Part shown: positions 7,889-15,564 of the stretch, piece after piece
Layout of the letters: each line of letters begins with the position of its first letter
Position numbering within the stretch: position 1 is the first letter of the stretch
Assembly: GCA_028821475.1 (NCBI GenBank)
Contig: JAPPGB010000129.1
Span: forward strand, 62,001-126,000
Direction of reading: 5' to 3'
From: Spirochaetaceae bacterium
GTDB taxonomy: Bacteria > Spirochaetota > Spirochaetia > SZUA-6 > Bin103
Length of the DNA: 64,000 nt
The notes under the pieces: generated by a model
The model's database searches: none
The model's input: only the letters and a program-made list of their open reading frames with translations
Told to the model about the DNA's origin: nothing
Made by a program: the position numbers and the translations under genes

Positions 7889-9013
7889 TCAGATGCGGCC
7901 GGTGCGGCGCAGCAGGGCGAGGTGGTTGCGGACGTTGTCGTGCTCGAAGTAGGCGTCCTGCAGGTGGCGCCGTCCTGCCGAGCCCAGCGCGGTGCGTCCG
8001 TGCAGCACGCGGTGCGCGGCGATCAGCAGCACCTGTCCGGCCCCCAGGCGGAGAGAGACCCGTGAGCCGGCCGCGTTCACGCGCGTGGACAACTCGTGGT
8101 AGGCGGCGTAGAAGGCGCCAAGGCGGTGCTCGGCAAGGGGGACGGTCTTCATCTGCTGGGTGTTGAAGCGCAACAGCCTGACGTTGCCTTCGCCGTCGAG
8201 CTCGACCATCGGGTTGACCGCGTAGCTCTCGTCGTGCTCGCTGGCCAGGCGGAACGGCACCGGCACCGTGCACAGCACGTCGAACAGGCCGGGATGTTCG
8301 CGGCGCAACCCGTCGAGCACCCGGAAGCCGTCCACGATCGAGGACTCGCCGCCGTCGCACTCGTTGGCCAGCATGTGCAGCACCTGCACGCTCGGCGGCC
8401 AGCTATAGCTGGTGAAGTCGTTGTGCGGCGCGATCGCCAGGTCGGTGTGCGCGATGCTGTATCCCTTCGGATCTACCACGACGTTGTGGATGCGATCGAA
8501 CACCACCTCGCGCAGCGGGCCCAGACGGGCGGTGAGCTGCTCCGAAGAGTCGGGTTCGGTGGGGGCGTCCACGAGCACGCACGCCCCCGTCGCCAGGAAC
8601 TCCTCGATCAGGTCGGCGGCCGTGCGGTCGTCGTGGAGGAACCGGCTGAAGTCGTACCTGCGCGGCTGGAAGCTGGAATCCCAATGCTGGACGTGGTCGG
8701 GCGTCCGGTGAGGCTGACCGGCCAATCGGCGAAGCTCCCCCGATCCATACCGGGTACGGTGGCCGTCGGGCCACACGATCGCCAGCGCCTCGTCGTCGCG
8801 GCCGGGACACTCGATGGCCACCTGCCGCGGACGAATCTCGCGGGCGACCCGGAAGATGTGGAACCGCTTCTCCGTGGTCTGCACGACACGGCATTCGCTG
8901 CAACCGCAATTGTCGCGCAACCAGAGGTAGGGGAGGCTGGTCTCCTCCCCGCCCCGCCAAACCGCCGCCATGGCGTCGCCGTTCTCGACGACCCTGCTGA
9001 TGGAGTGCTCCAT
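7889..9013 (-). CDS. tmpA-like: TmpA / gamma-butyrobetaine hydroxylase-like Fe(II)/2-oxoglutarate dioxygenase
   Basis: 374 residues. The N-terminal domain (about 1-95) is the small zinc-binding domain of the butyrobetaine-hydroxylase family, with Cys36, Cys38, Cys41 and His52. The catalytic TauD-like barrel carries the iron motif H197-N-D199 and a distal His338 in HGRTAL, followed by Arg348/349 positioned to hold 2-oxoglutarate. Family members hydroxylate gamma-butyrobetaine to carnitine; TmpA, annotated the same way, hydroxylates 2-(trimethylammonio)ethylphosphonate. The divergent neighbour is a PhnZ-type HD oxygenase, the partner expected for TmpA and not for carnitine synthesis, so TmpA is favoured by context. 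Start: ATG 9013 behind GAGGTG with a seven-base spacing. Its 3' flank is partly copied at 5958-6015. Cytoplasmic. Confidence 0.8.
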   Translation of the reverse strand: MEHSISRVVENGDAMAAVWRGGEETSLPYLWLRDNCGCSECRVVQTTEKRFHIFRVAREIRPRQVAIECPGRDDEALAIVWPDGHRTRYGSGELRRLAGQPHRTPDHVQHWDSSFQPRRYDFSRFLHDDRTAADLIEEFLATGACVLVDAPTEPDSSEQLTARLGPLREVVFDRIHNVVVDPKGYSIAHTDLAIAPHNDFTSYSWPPSVQVLHMLANECDGGESSIVDGFRVLDGLRREHPGLFDVLCTVPVPFRLASEHDESYAVNPMVELDGEGNVRLLRFNTQQMKTVPLAEHRLGAFYAAYHELSTRVNAAGSRVSLRLGAGQVLLIAAHRVLHGRTALGSAGRRHLQDAYFEHDNVRNHLALLRRTGRI

Positions 9014-9103
9014 GTTCGATCACCTCAACCCGTCGCGACCGATCTGGGGCCGTGCGGCCCCGGCGATGTGAAGCAAGAATGCAGAATGGGAATCTGGCTC
9101 TCC

Positions 9104-9132
9104 AAATGACTTGTGACGCCCTGCCTTGTCAA
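9104..9132 (-). promoter_or_regulatory. Possible promoter of the TmpA-like gene
   Basis: Reading leftward, a consensus -35 TTGACA lies at 9132-9127, followed 17 bases later by a weak -10-like TCATTT at 9109-9104. It is in the 255-base divergent region between the two oxygenase genes, which must hold promoters for both. The -10 match is poor, so this is tentative. Confidence 0.3.
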
Positions 9133-9268
9133 GAGTTTTCCGAGCTGTTTTTCGACTATTTTTCCGGAGCGCCGAAGGTGCGCCCGCCGGCATCCCTCGC
9201 GACCGGCGGGAGGCCGTATTGACCCGCCGCGCGATCCCGCGTAAATACCATCGCAGGGGGCAGGTTGC

Positions 9269-9865
9269 ATGCATGGAACCGGAACGGCGCGCGCCGCCAC
9301 GGTGAGCTTCACCACCATGGCAGACGGCACCCGCGAGGACTACGAGCTGCTGGCGCGGTTCGAGGAAGAATACGCCGCCGGGCTCGCCGACCGCGTGCTG
9401 GCACAGTTGCGCGCGCTGGCCGGCTCGCTGGCCGGCTACCGGGTGGACCGCCTGGAGCACTCGCTGCAGACTGCGACGCGCGCGCACCGCGACGGCGCCG
9501 ACGAGGAGATGGTGGTGGCCGCGCTGCTGCACGACATCGACGACCTGCTCGCCCCGCACTGCCACGGCGAGCTGTCCGCCCTCATCCTGCGCCCGTACGT
9601 AACCGAGAAGACGTACTGGATCGTGCGCCACCACGGGCTGTTCCAGCTCGTCTACTACGCCCACCACCATGGCCGCGACCGCAACGCACGCGACAAGTAC
9701 CGCGGCCATCCGTGGTACCAGGACGCGGTGGACTTCTGCCACCGCTGGGACCAGGCGGCATTCGACCCCGACTACGTGTCGCTGCCGCTGGAATTCTTCG
9801 AACCGATGGTACGCCGGCTGTTCGCGCGCGAGCCGTTCAGCCTGGCGCCGAGGGGGCATTCATGA
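9269..9865 (+). CDS. tmpB-like: TmpB / PhnZ-like HD-domain mixed-valence diiron oxygenase
   Basis: 198 residues of the HD fold. The ligand set fits a dinuclear iron site: LEHS (His64), the HD pair His88-Asp89, His97/His99, His121/122 and Asp161. The LEHSLQ...GADEEMVVAALLHD stretch closely follows PhnZ, an oxygenase that cleaves the C-P bond of hydroxylated aminoethylphosphonate. TmpB performs the same chemistry on (R)-1-hydroxy-2-(trimethylammonio)ethylphosphonate, giving glycine betaine and phosphate. A plain phosphohydrolase role is the alternative, but the adjacent TmpA-like gene argues against it. The ATG at 9269 follows AGGGGG; GTG 9302 and ATG 9317 are alternative starts. Its stop overlaps the next gene (ATGA at 9862-9865). 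Confidence 0.8.
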   Translation: MHGTGTARAATVSFTTMADGTREDYELLARFEEEYAAGLADRVLAQLRALAGSLAGYRVDRLEHSLQTATRAHRDGADEEMVVAALLHDIDDLLAPHCHGELSALILRPYVTEKTYWIVRHHGLFQLVYYAHHHGRDRNARDKYRGHPWYQDAVDFCHRWDQAAFDPDYVSLPLEFFEPMVRRLFAREPFSLAPRGHS

Positions 9866-11166
9866 CCGGCCAACCGCAAAGCGTCGACCAGTCCGACCGC
9901 ATCGTTCCGATCAACCTGCGCCAGAGCGGGCGCACGCCCACCGAGCTGTTGATCTCCAACCGCGTGCGCAAGTCGCCCTACTGGCACCTGTCGCACGAGG
10001 CGGGCTGCTGGCGCGCCACCGTGTACAACCGCATCTACCATCCGCGCGGCTACGTCCGCCCGGAAGATGGCGGCGCGTCCGCCGAGCACGAGGCGCTGAC
10101 CCACCACGTCACCATGTGGAACGTGGCGGTGGAGCGGCAGATCCGCGTGCAGGGCCCGGACGCGGAGCGGTTCGTGGACTACGTGATTACCCGCGACGCC
10201 ACCCGCATCAAGCCGATGCACGGCAAGTACGTGATCCTGTGCAACGAGCGCGGCGGCATCCTCAACGACCCGGTGCTGCTGCGCCTGTCCGAGGACGAGT
10301 TCTGGTTTTCGCTCGCCGACTCCGACCTGCTGTACTGGCTGCAGGGCGTCAACGTCGGCGCGCGCATGGACGTGCGGATCGACGAAATCGACGCGTGCCC
10401 GGTGCAGATTCAGGGCCCCAGGTCGGAGGCGCTGATGGCCGACCTGGTGGGCGCGGGCATCCGCGACATCCCCTACTACGGCATCATGGAGGCCGAGGTG
10501 GGCGGTTGCCCGGTGGTGATCTCGCAGTCCGGCTTCTCCGGCGAGAAGGGCTACGAGATCTACCTGCGCGACGCCACGCTGCACGCCGAGGCGATGTGGA
10601 ATGCGGTGCTGGAGGCGGGCAAGGCGCACCAGCTCTCGGTGATCGCCCCCGGCCACCAGCGCCGCATCCAGGCCGGCATCATGTCGTGGGGCCAGGACAT
10701 CGACCACGAGACGCTGCCGTTCCAGTGCAACCTGGCCTACCAGGTGCCGCGCCGCAAGCAGGGCGACTACATCGGCAAGGCGGCGCTGGAGCGGGTCCGC
10801 GAGCAGGTGGACGCCGGCAATCCGCCGTTCAGGATGATGCTGGTGGGCATGACGTTGGGCGGCAAGCCGATCGACGACTACGCGCCGGACTTCTGGCTGG
10901 TGTCGGATGCCGCCGGCGGCGACCCGATCGGCTACCTCACCTCGCCGTGGCACGCGCCGGAGCTGGACACCAACATCGCGCTCGGCTACGTGCCGGTGGC
11001 GCTGTCCGCGATCGGCACCGAGCTGACCGTGCACCTGCCGGACGAGTACGCCCCCGAGCCGGGCAAGCCGGTGCCCGCGCGCGTGTGCGAGGTACCGTTC
11101 CGGCCGTCGGTCAACCCCAGCGCCCGCGAACTCGCCCACGCCCGCGGCGAAGACGCCACCCGGTAG
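9862..11166 (+). CDS. GcvT-family folate-dependent aminomethyl/methyltransferase
   Basis: 434 residues of the glycine-cleavage T-protein family, comprising the GcvT folate-binding domain and C-terminal barrel. It is not fused to an oxidase and lacks the short length of housekeeping GcvT, resembling the DmdA-like and unassigned branches that demethylate small betaines or sulfonium compounds. The start ATG 9862 overlaps the TmpB-like stop by four bases and has AGGGGG five bases ahead, so the two are translationally coupled. Downstream of a reaction yielding glycine betaine, a tetrahydrofolate-dependent demethylation of betaine or dimethylglycine is an attractive but unproven role. Cytoplasmic, no signal peptide. 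A long frame joining this gene to upstream sequence is an artefact. Confidence 0.85.
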   Translation: MTGQPQSVDQSDRIVPINLRQSGRTPTELLISNRVRKSPYWHLSHEAGCWRATVYNRIYHPRGYVRPEDGGASAEHEALTHHVTMWNVAVERQIRVQGPDAERFVDYVITRDATRIKPMHGKYVILCNERGGILNDPVLLRLSEDEFWFSLADSDLLYWLQGVNVGARMDVRIDEIDACPVQIQGPRSEALMADLVGAGIRDIPYYGIMEAEVGGCPVVISQSGFSGEKGYEIYLRDATLHAEAMWNAVLEAGKAHQLSVIAPGHQRRIQAGIMSWGQDIDHETLPFQCNLAYQVPRRKQGDYIGKAALERVREQVDAGNPPFRMMLVGMTLGGKPIDDYAPDFWLVSDAAGGDPIGYLTSPWHAPELDTNIALGYVPVALSAIGTELTVHLPDEYAPEPGKPVPARVCEVPFRPSVNPSARELAHARGEDATR

Positions 11167-11179
11167 CGGCCCGCCGAGC

Positions 11180-12523
11180 GTGCAACCCAACGTCGTCTAC
11201 ATCGACTGCCACGACCTGGGGGACTGGCTCGGCTGCTACGGGTATCCGTGGCTGGACACACCTCACTTCGACGCGCTGGCGGCGCAGGGCGTGCGCTTCG
11301 GCGAACACATCGCGGCCGCGCCAATCTGCATGCCGAGTCGGACCGCGATCTACACCGGGCTGATGCCGCACCAACTGGGCGTGACCGGCCAGGAGTCGCT
11401 GCTGTTGGAAGGCAACGCGCCCCCGCTGGCGGCCCGATTTCGAAACGCCGGCTACCGGACCGTGCTGTGCGGGCGGCTGATGGTGCTCAACAGCCCGGAA
11501 GAGATGGGCTTTACCAAGCAACTCGAAACGGACCGCGAGGATCAGGCTGCCACCGCGGCGGCGTTCCTGGAAGCGCACGGGGCGGGCGACGCCCCGTTTC
11601 TGCTGTCGGTGTCCTTCACCCAGTGCCACCGTCCGTTCGGGGCGCAATACGACCCACGTGTGGTGGACCGCGTGGAGGTGCCGCCCTACCTGCCGGACAC
11701 GGCCGCCACGCGCCGCGACCTGGCCACCCTGGCGTGGCAGATCCGCGACCTGGACCGGCGCGTGGGCCTGATCCTGGCCGCCCTCGACCGTGCCGGTCTG
11801 GCGAACGACACACTGGTGGTGTTCACCACCGAGCACGGCCCGGCCATTGCGCGTGCCAAGCACACCACCTACGACTCCGGGTTGCGCACCGCCCTGCTGC
11901 TGCGCCTGCCGGGCACCATCCCCGCGGGCACGATCGTGGATACGATGACCGGCAACGTCGACCTGCTGCCCACGCTTGCCGACCTGTGCGGCCTGCCGGC
12001 ACCCGCCAGCGGCGGCATCAGTTGGGCCGCCCGCCTTACCTCCGGCGACACGCGGACGGTACGCCAATTCGCGTTCAGCGAGTTCAACTGGGGGCGGCGC
12101 AGCGGCGCCTGGTACTACACCCCGAGCCGGGTGATCCGCGGCCCGCGCTACAAGCTGATCCGCGGCTACCGGCGCATCCCGATCTACGTGGACTCCGGCT
12201 GGCTGGCGCGCTATGCCGGCGACCGGGAGACGGTGGAGCGCTGGTACGCCGAGCCGCTGCCCGATGCCCAGTTGTTCGACCTGCAGAAGGATCCGTTCGA
12301 GCTGCGCAACCGCGCCGGCGAAGCCGCCCTGGCAGACATCGAAGCCGACCTCAACCGGCACCTCGACGAGCATCTGCGCGCCACCGGCGACCCGATCCTG
12401 GCCGGGCCGGTAGCCAACCGCGCCGGCGAACCCGACGTGCCGCAGTGGCACCGCCTGCCCGACGGCAGCTTCCGGCTGATCACCGACGACCCGGCCGACC
12501 CCGGCGAAGCCTCCTTCACCTGA
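11180..12523 (+). CDS. Type I sulfatase (sulfamidase-like, family S1)
   Basis: 447 residues with the alkaline-phosphatase-like fold. The metal-binding YIDCHDLG motif is at residues 7-14. The formylglycine signature C-M-P-S-R is at 50-54, where Cys50 would be oxidised by a formylglycine-generating enzyme. TEHGP near 218 holds further metal ligands. The overall pattern resembles heparan N-sulfatase (sulfamidase) relatives. The reading begins with a GTG 13 bases after the GcvT stop, and the family-like N-terminus begins at once, so there is no signal peptide. This makes it a cytoplasmic enzyme acting on imported or small substrates. The substrate is unknown; the setting could mean a sulfated small metabolite rather than a polysaccharide. 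Confidence 0.85.
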   Translation: MQPNVVYIDCHDLGDWLGCYGYPWLDTPHFDALAAQGVRFGEHIAAAPICMPSRTAIYTGLMPHQLGVTGQESLLLEGNAPPLAARFRNAGYRTVLCGRLMVLNSPEEMGFTKQLETDREDQAATAAAFLEAHGAGDAPFLLSVSFTQCHRPFGAQYDPRVVDRVEVPPYLPDTAATRRDLATLAWQIRDLDRRVGLILAALDRAGLANDTLVVFTTEHGPAIARAKHTTYDSGLRTALLLRLPGTIPAGTIVDTMTGNVDLLPTLADLCGLPAPASGGISWAARLTSGDTRTVRQFAFSEFNWGRRSGAWYYTPSRVIRGPRYKLIRGYRRIPIYVDSGWLARYAGDRETVERWYAEPLPDAQLFDLQKDPFELRNRAGEAALADIEADLNRHLDEHLRATGDPILAGPVANRAGEPDVPQWHRLPDGSFRLITDDPADPGEASFT

Positions 12524-12682
12524 CGGCAGCCACTCGGCGACAGCTTCCGGCGCGCTGACGACCCGGGCGATCCGGACAAATCTCGTTCACCTGACGGCGG
12601 CGCGGCGCCGCACCCTGCGCAGGCCGCCGCTCTTGCAGAAGAGTTGCCGGCCGCCGATGATCGGCGTCGAAGAGGGGACGCC

Positions 12683-13540
12683 ATGAACGAGATCACGCCA
12701 ACGGCAAACGAGTACGCCGACGAGCGCTTCGCAGCAGCCGCCCTGCAGCGGGCGGTCACGGCTCTGCACACCGACGGGTTCGTGGTGATCAACGGCGTGG
12801 TCGACCACGCCCACCTCGACCTGCTGCGGGAGCGGATGACGGAGGACCTCGCGACCGTACGCACCCTCCCGGTGGTGCCGCACAACTTCGTCTGGGGCAA
12901 CGTGCAGCAGAACCCGCCCCCGGACGCCGGCCTGGTGTTCCGGGACGTGATCGCCAATCCGTTCGTGTGCCAGGTAACGCGCGCCGTGTTGGGGCCGGGC
13001 GCGTTCAACGACTGCCTGACCGGGAACACCAACCTGCCCGGCAGCGGGCTGCAGCCGGTGCACGTCGACGACGGCCAACTGTGGCCCGAGCTCGGCATCG
13101 CGCATCCGGCCGCGCGGCTGGTGGTGAACATCGCGCTCGGCGACACCACCGTCGAAAACGGTGCCATTGAGCTGTGGCCGGGCACGCACCTCGATACCCA
13201 CGTGGTGATCGGGGGCAGCATCCGGGTGCCGGAGGAGCGGGTCGCCGCGCGCCGGGCGGTCCGCGCGCCGGTCCGGGGCGCCACCCGCAAGGGGGCGGTG
13301 CTGATCCGGGACATGCGGCTGTGGCACCGGGGCACCCCCAACCGCGGCGCCGAACCGCGCTTCATGGTCGCCATGATCCACAGCGTGGCCTGGTACCGGC
13401 GGGCAACGCGCTGCGAACTGGAGCAGGCGTGTGCGCCCGTGTTCGCCGGCTGCCCCATCGAGAACGCCATTCCGCTGGTGCCCCGCCCGCGGGACCACCT
13501 GGCCGGCAACCACCGCTACGAGTACGACGGGCCCAACTGA
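12683..13540 (+). CDS. Phytanoyl-CoA dioxygenase (PhyH)-family Fe(II)/2OG oxygenase
   Basis: 285 residues with a double-stranded beta-helix fold. The iron motif is H127-V-D129, the distal His is H215 in LWHRGTPNRG, and the Arg after it binds 2-oxoglutarate in the family. GAIELWPGTH (about 160-169) is also typical. PhyH members hydroxylate diverse small molecules, and the substrate cannot be told here. ATG 12683 was chosen because it follows GAGGGG with a seven-base spacing; upstream in-frame codons are unsupported. It is the last gene of the rightward accessory block and converges on the sugar ABC operon. Confidence 0.85.
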   Translation: MNEITPTANEYADERFAAAALQRAVTALHTDGFVVINGVVDHAHLDLLRERMTEDLATVRTLPVVPHNFVWGNVQQNPPPDAGLVFRDVIANPFVCQVTRAVLGPGAFNDCLTGNTNLPGSGLQPVHVDDGQLWPELGIAHPAARLVVNIALGDTTVENGAIELWPGTHLDTHVVIGGSIRVPEERVAARRAVRAPVRGATRKGAVLIRDMRLWHRGTPNRGAEPRFMVAMIHSVAWYRRATRCELEQACAPVFAGCPIENAIPLVPRPRDHLAGNHRYEYDGPN

Positions 13541-13579
13541 GCGCGCCGAACCGCCGCGCGCGGCTCGACGCGGCTCGCC

Positions 13580-14470
13580 CTATCCCTTCACGCTGCCGAG
13601 CAGCACGCCCTTCACGAAGTACTTCTGGATGAACGGGTAGACGAACAGGATCGGCACCGTGGCCACCATGATCACCGCGCCCTTGATGGCGTCCGGCGGC
13701 GGCGGCGCGTCCATCTCGTAGAGCATCTCCGGGTTGTCGTTGAGCACCTCGGTGGCGTTGATCAGGATGCGGCGCAGGATGATCTGCACCGGCATGCGGC
13801 GGATGTCGGCGATGTAGATGGCGGCGTCGAACCAGGAGTTCCAGTGCCACACCGCGTAGAACAGCCCGATGGTGGTCAGCACCGGCATGCTCAGCGGCAG
13901 CACCACCTTCCACAGCACCACCGGCGGGGTGGCGCCGTCGATCAGCGCAGACTCCTCCAGACTCTCCGGGATGGTGAAGAAGAAGTTGCGCATGATCAGC
14001 ATCCAGAACGGGTTGACGAGCTGGGGAATCACCAGCGCCCACAGGGTGTTGTACAGGCCGGTGTAGCGCACCACCAGGTAGGTCGGGATCAAGCCGCCAT
14101 GGAACAGGATGGTGAAGAACACGAACATCGTGATCGGCGTGCGCCCCGGCACGCTGCGCTTGGACAGGGCGTAGGCGAACGGCGCCGTGAACAGCAGGTT
14201 CAGCGCCGTGCCCACCACCACCCGGAACAGGGTCACCCCGTAGGAGCGGATGATCGCGCTGCCCTTGGCGAAGATCGCGTGGTAGGCGCCGAGATCGAAG
14301 GTCTGCGGAATCAGCACCAGCCCGCCGCGCCGCGCCGCCTCCGCCGCGCCCACCACCGACGTGGACGCCACCACCACGAACGGAACGATGAACCACGCGG
14401 AGAGGAGGATCATGAACACGACGTTGCAGCCGTTGAAGACCCTCTCGCCGCGCGAGATGCTGACCGCCAT
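13580..14470 (-). CDS. Sugar-type ABC transporter permease (LplC/YtcP-like)
   Basis: 296 residues with six predicted membrane helices. The EESALIDGATPPVVLWKVVLP stretch is the cytoplasmic EAA loop that docks the ATPase. It belongs to the carbohydrate uptake-1 class (LplC, YtcP). The ATG at 14470 overlaps the stop of the partner permease by one base (TAATG). No ATP-binding subunit is encoded nearby; these systems commonly share an MsmX-type ATPase encoded elsewhere. The neighbouring oxidoreductase and sulfatase hint at sugar or sulfated-sugar uptake, but the substrate is open. Confidence 0.9.
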   Translation of the reverse strand: MAVSISRGERVFNGCNVVFMILLSAWFIVPFVVVASTSVVGAAEAARRGGLVLIPQTFDLGAYHAIFAKGSAIIRSYGVTLFRVVVGTALNLLFTAPFAYALSKRSVPGRTPITMFVFFTILFHGGLIPTYLVVRYTGLYNTLWALVIPQLVNPFWMLIMRNFFFTIPESLEESALIDGATPPVVLWKVVLPLSMPVLTTIGLFYAVWHWNSWFDAAIYIADIRRMPVQIILRRILINATEVLNDNPEMLYEMDAPPPPDAIKGAVIMVATVPILFVYPFIQKYFVKGVLLGSVKG

Positions 14471-15456
14471 TACCAGAGCCCTTCCTGCTCCAGCTTCTTG
14501 GCGGTGAAGTTGGCGCCCACCACCATCAGCAGCGCGATGATCGACTTGAACACGTCGACCGCCGCCGCGTAGGAGAAGTTGAGCTGCTGCAGCCCCTCGC
14601 GGTACACGTAGGTGTCGATGATGTCGGACACGTCGTACACCACCGGACTGTACAGCAGCAGGATCTGCTCGAAGCCGGCGTTGATCAGGTTGCCGATGTT
14701 GAAGATCAGCAGGATGGAGATCACCATGGCGATCGACGGCAGCGTGATGCGGAAGATCTGCTGCAGCTTGTTGGCGCCGTCGATGATCGCCGACTCGTAC
14801 AGCTCCGGGTTCACGCCGGCGAGCGCGGCCAGGATGATGATCGTGCCCCAGCCGATCTCCTTCCACACGTGGGTGGCCACCAGCACGCTGCGGAAGTAGC
14901 GGGGATCGCCCAGAAAGCTGAGCCGCTCGCCGCCGAGCCACTCGATCAACTGGTTCACCAGGCCGTCGGAGGTGGAGAACATCTTGAACGCGAGGCCCGC
15001 CACCACCACCCAGGAGATGAAGTGCGGCAGGTAGGAGATGGTCTGCACCACGCGCTTGAACAGCACGTTGACCAGTTCGTTGATCAGCAGCGCCAGGACG
15101 ATGGTGGTGGGGAAGCTGAACAGCAGCTTGAGGCCGCTGATGATGAAGGTGTTGGCGACGATGTTGCCGAAGAAGTAGGAGCCGAAGAATTTCTGGAAGT
15201 TCTTGAAGCCGATCCACTCGCCGCCGAGCACGCCCTTGAGCCCGATGAACGGGTTGATCTCCAGGAAGGCGATGGAGATGCCGAGCATCGGCAGGTACTT
15301 GAAGATGAGCAGGTACAGCAGGCCGGGCAGCATCAGCCAGTAGTAGAAGTGATGCTTCCTGATGCTGCGAGCGAGCATGCCGGGGCTGCGGGTAGCGGTG
15401 CGCAGTTCGGCTTCCGGTGCAATTACCGTGTGGTCACTGCCTGACACGCCCGTCAT
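14470..15456 (-). CDS. Sugar-type ABC transporter permease (LplB/YtcQ-operon type)
   Basis: 328 residues with six membrane helices after a 40-residue cytoplasmic start. The pattern FKYLPMLGISIAF and an EAA-like loop ESAIIDGANKLQQIF match LplB-type permeases. It pairs with the next permease as the heterodimeric channel for the binding protein encoded upstream. The ATG at 15456 follows GGAGGAAG closely (about three bases), a short but usable spacing. It is separated from the binding-protein gene by a strong terminator-like hairpin (15495-15540), so its expression should be below that of the binding protein. Confidence 0.9.
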   Translation of the reverse strand: MTGVSGSDHTVIAPEAELRTATRSPGMLARSIRKHHFYYWLMLPGLLYLLIFKYLPMLGISIAFLEINPFIGLKGVLGGEWIGFKNFQKFFGSYFFGNIVANTFIISGLKLLFSFPTTIVLALLINELVNVLFKRVVQTISYLPHFISWVVVAGLAFKMFSTSDGLVNQLIEWLGGERLSFLGDPRYFRSVLVATHVWKEIGWGTIIILAALAGVNPELYESAIIDGANKLQQIFRITLPSIAMVISILLIFNIGNLINAGFEQILLLYSPVVYDVSDIIDTYVYREGLQQLNFSYAAAVDVFKSIIALLMVVGANFTAKKLEQEGLW

Positions 15457-15494
15457 CTTCCTCCGTCATCGTACCATCACCCGCCGTCGTTCAC

Positions 15495-15540
15495 AAAAAA
15501 GGCCGCCGCGGCACCGGTCGGCGGACCGGGCCGCAGCGGC
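15495..15540 (-). terminator. Intercistronic rho-independent terminator between binding protein and permease
   Basis: Reading leftward, a GC-rich stem of about 16 base pairs (15540-15525 with 15518-15502, one wobble pair and one bulge) and a short loop are followed by six T residues at 15500-15495. It lies after the binding-protein stop and before the permease start on the same strand. This fits partial termination that keeps the binding protein in excess. Confidence 0.8.
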
Positions 15541-15564
15541 TCGCGTGTTGCCGCCTGAGAACGG

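Noticed and set aside
9265-11166. Single 633-codon reading covering the HD gene and GcvT
   Set aside because: The first 200 codons are out of frame with the HD protein and are Arg-rich noise; the real GcvT starts at 9862 with a ribosome site and an ATGA overlap.
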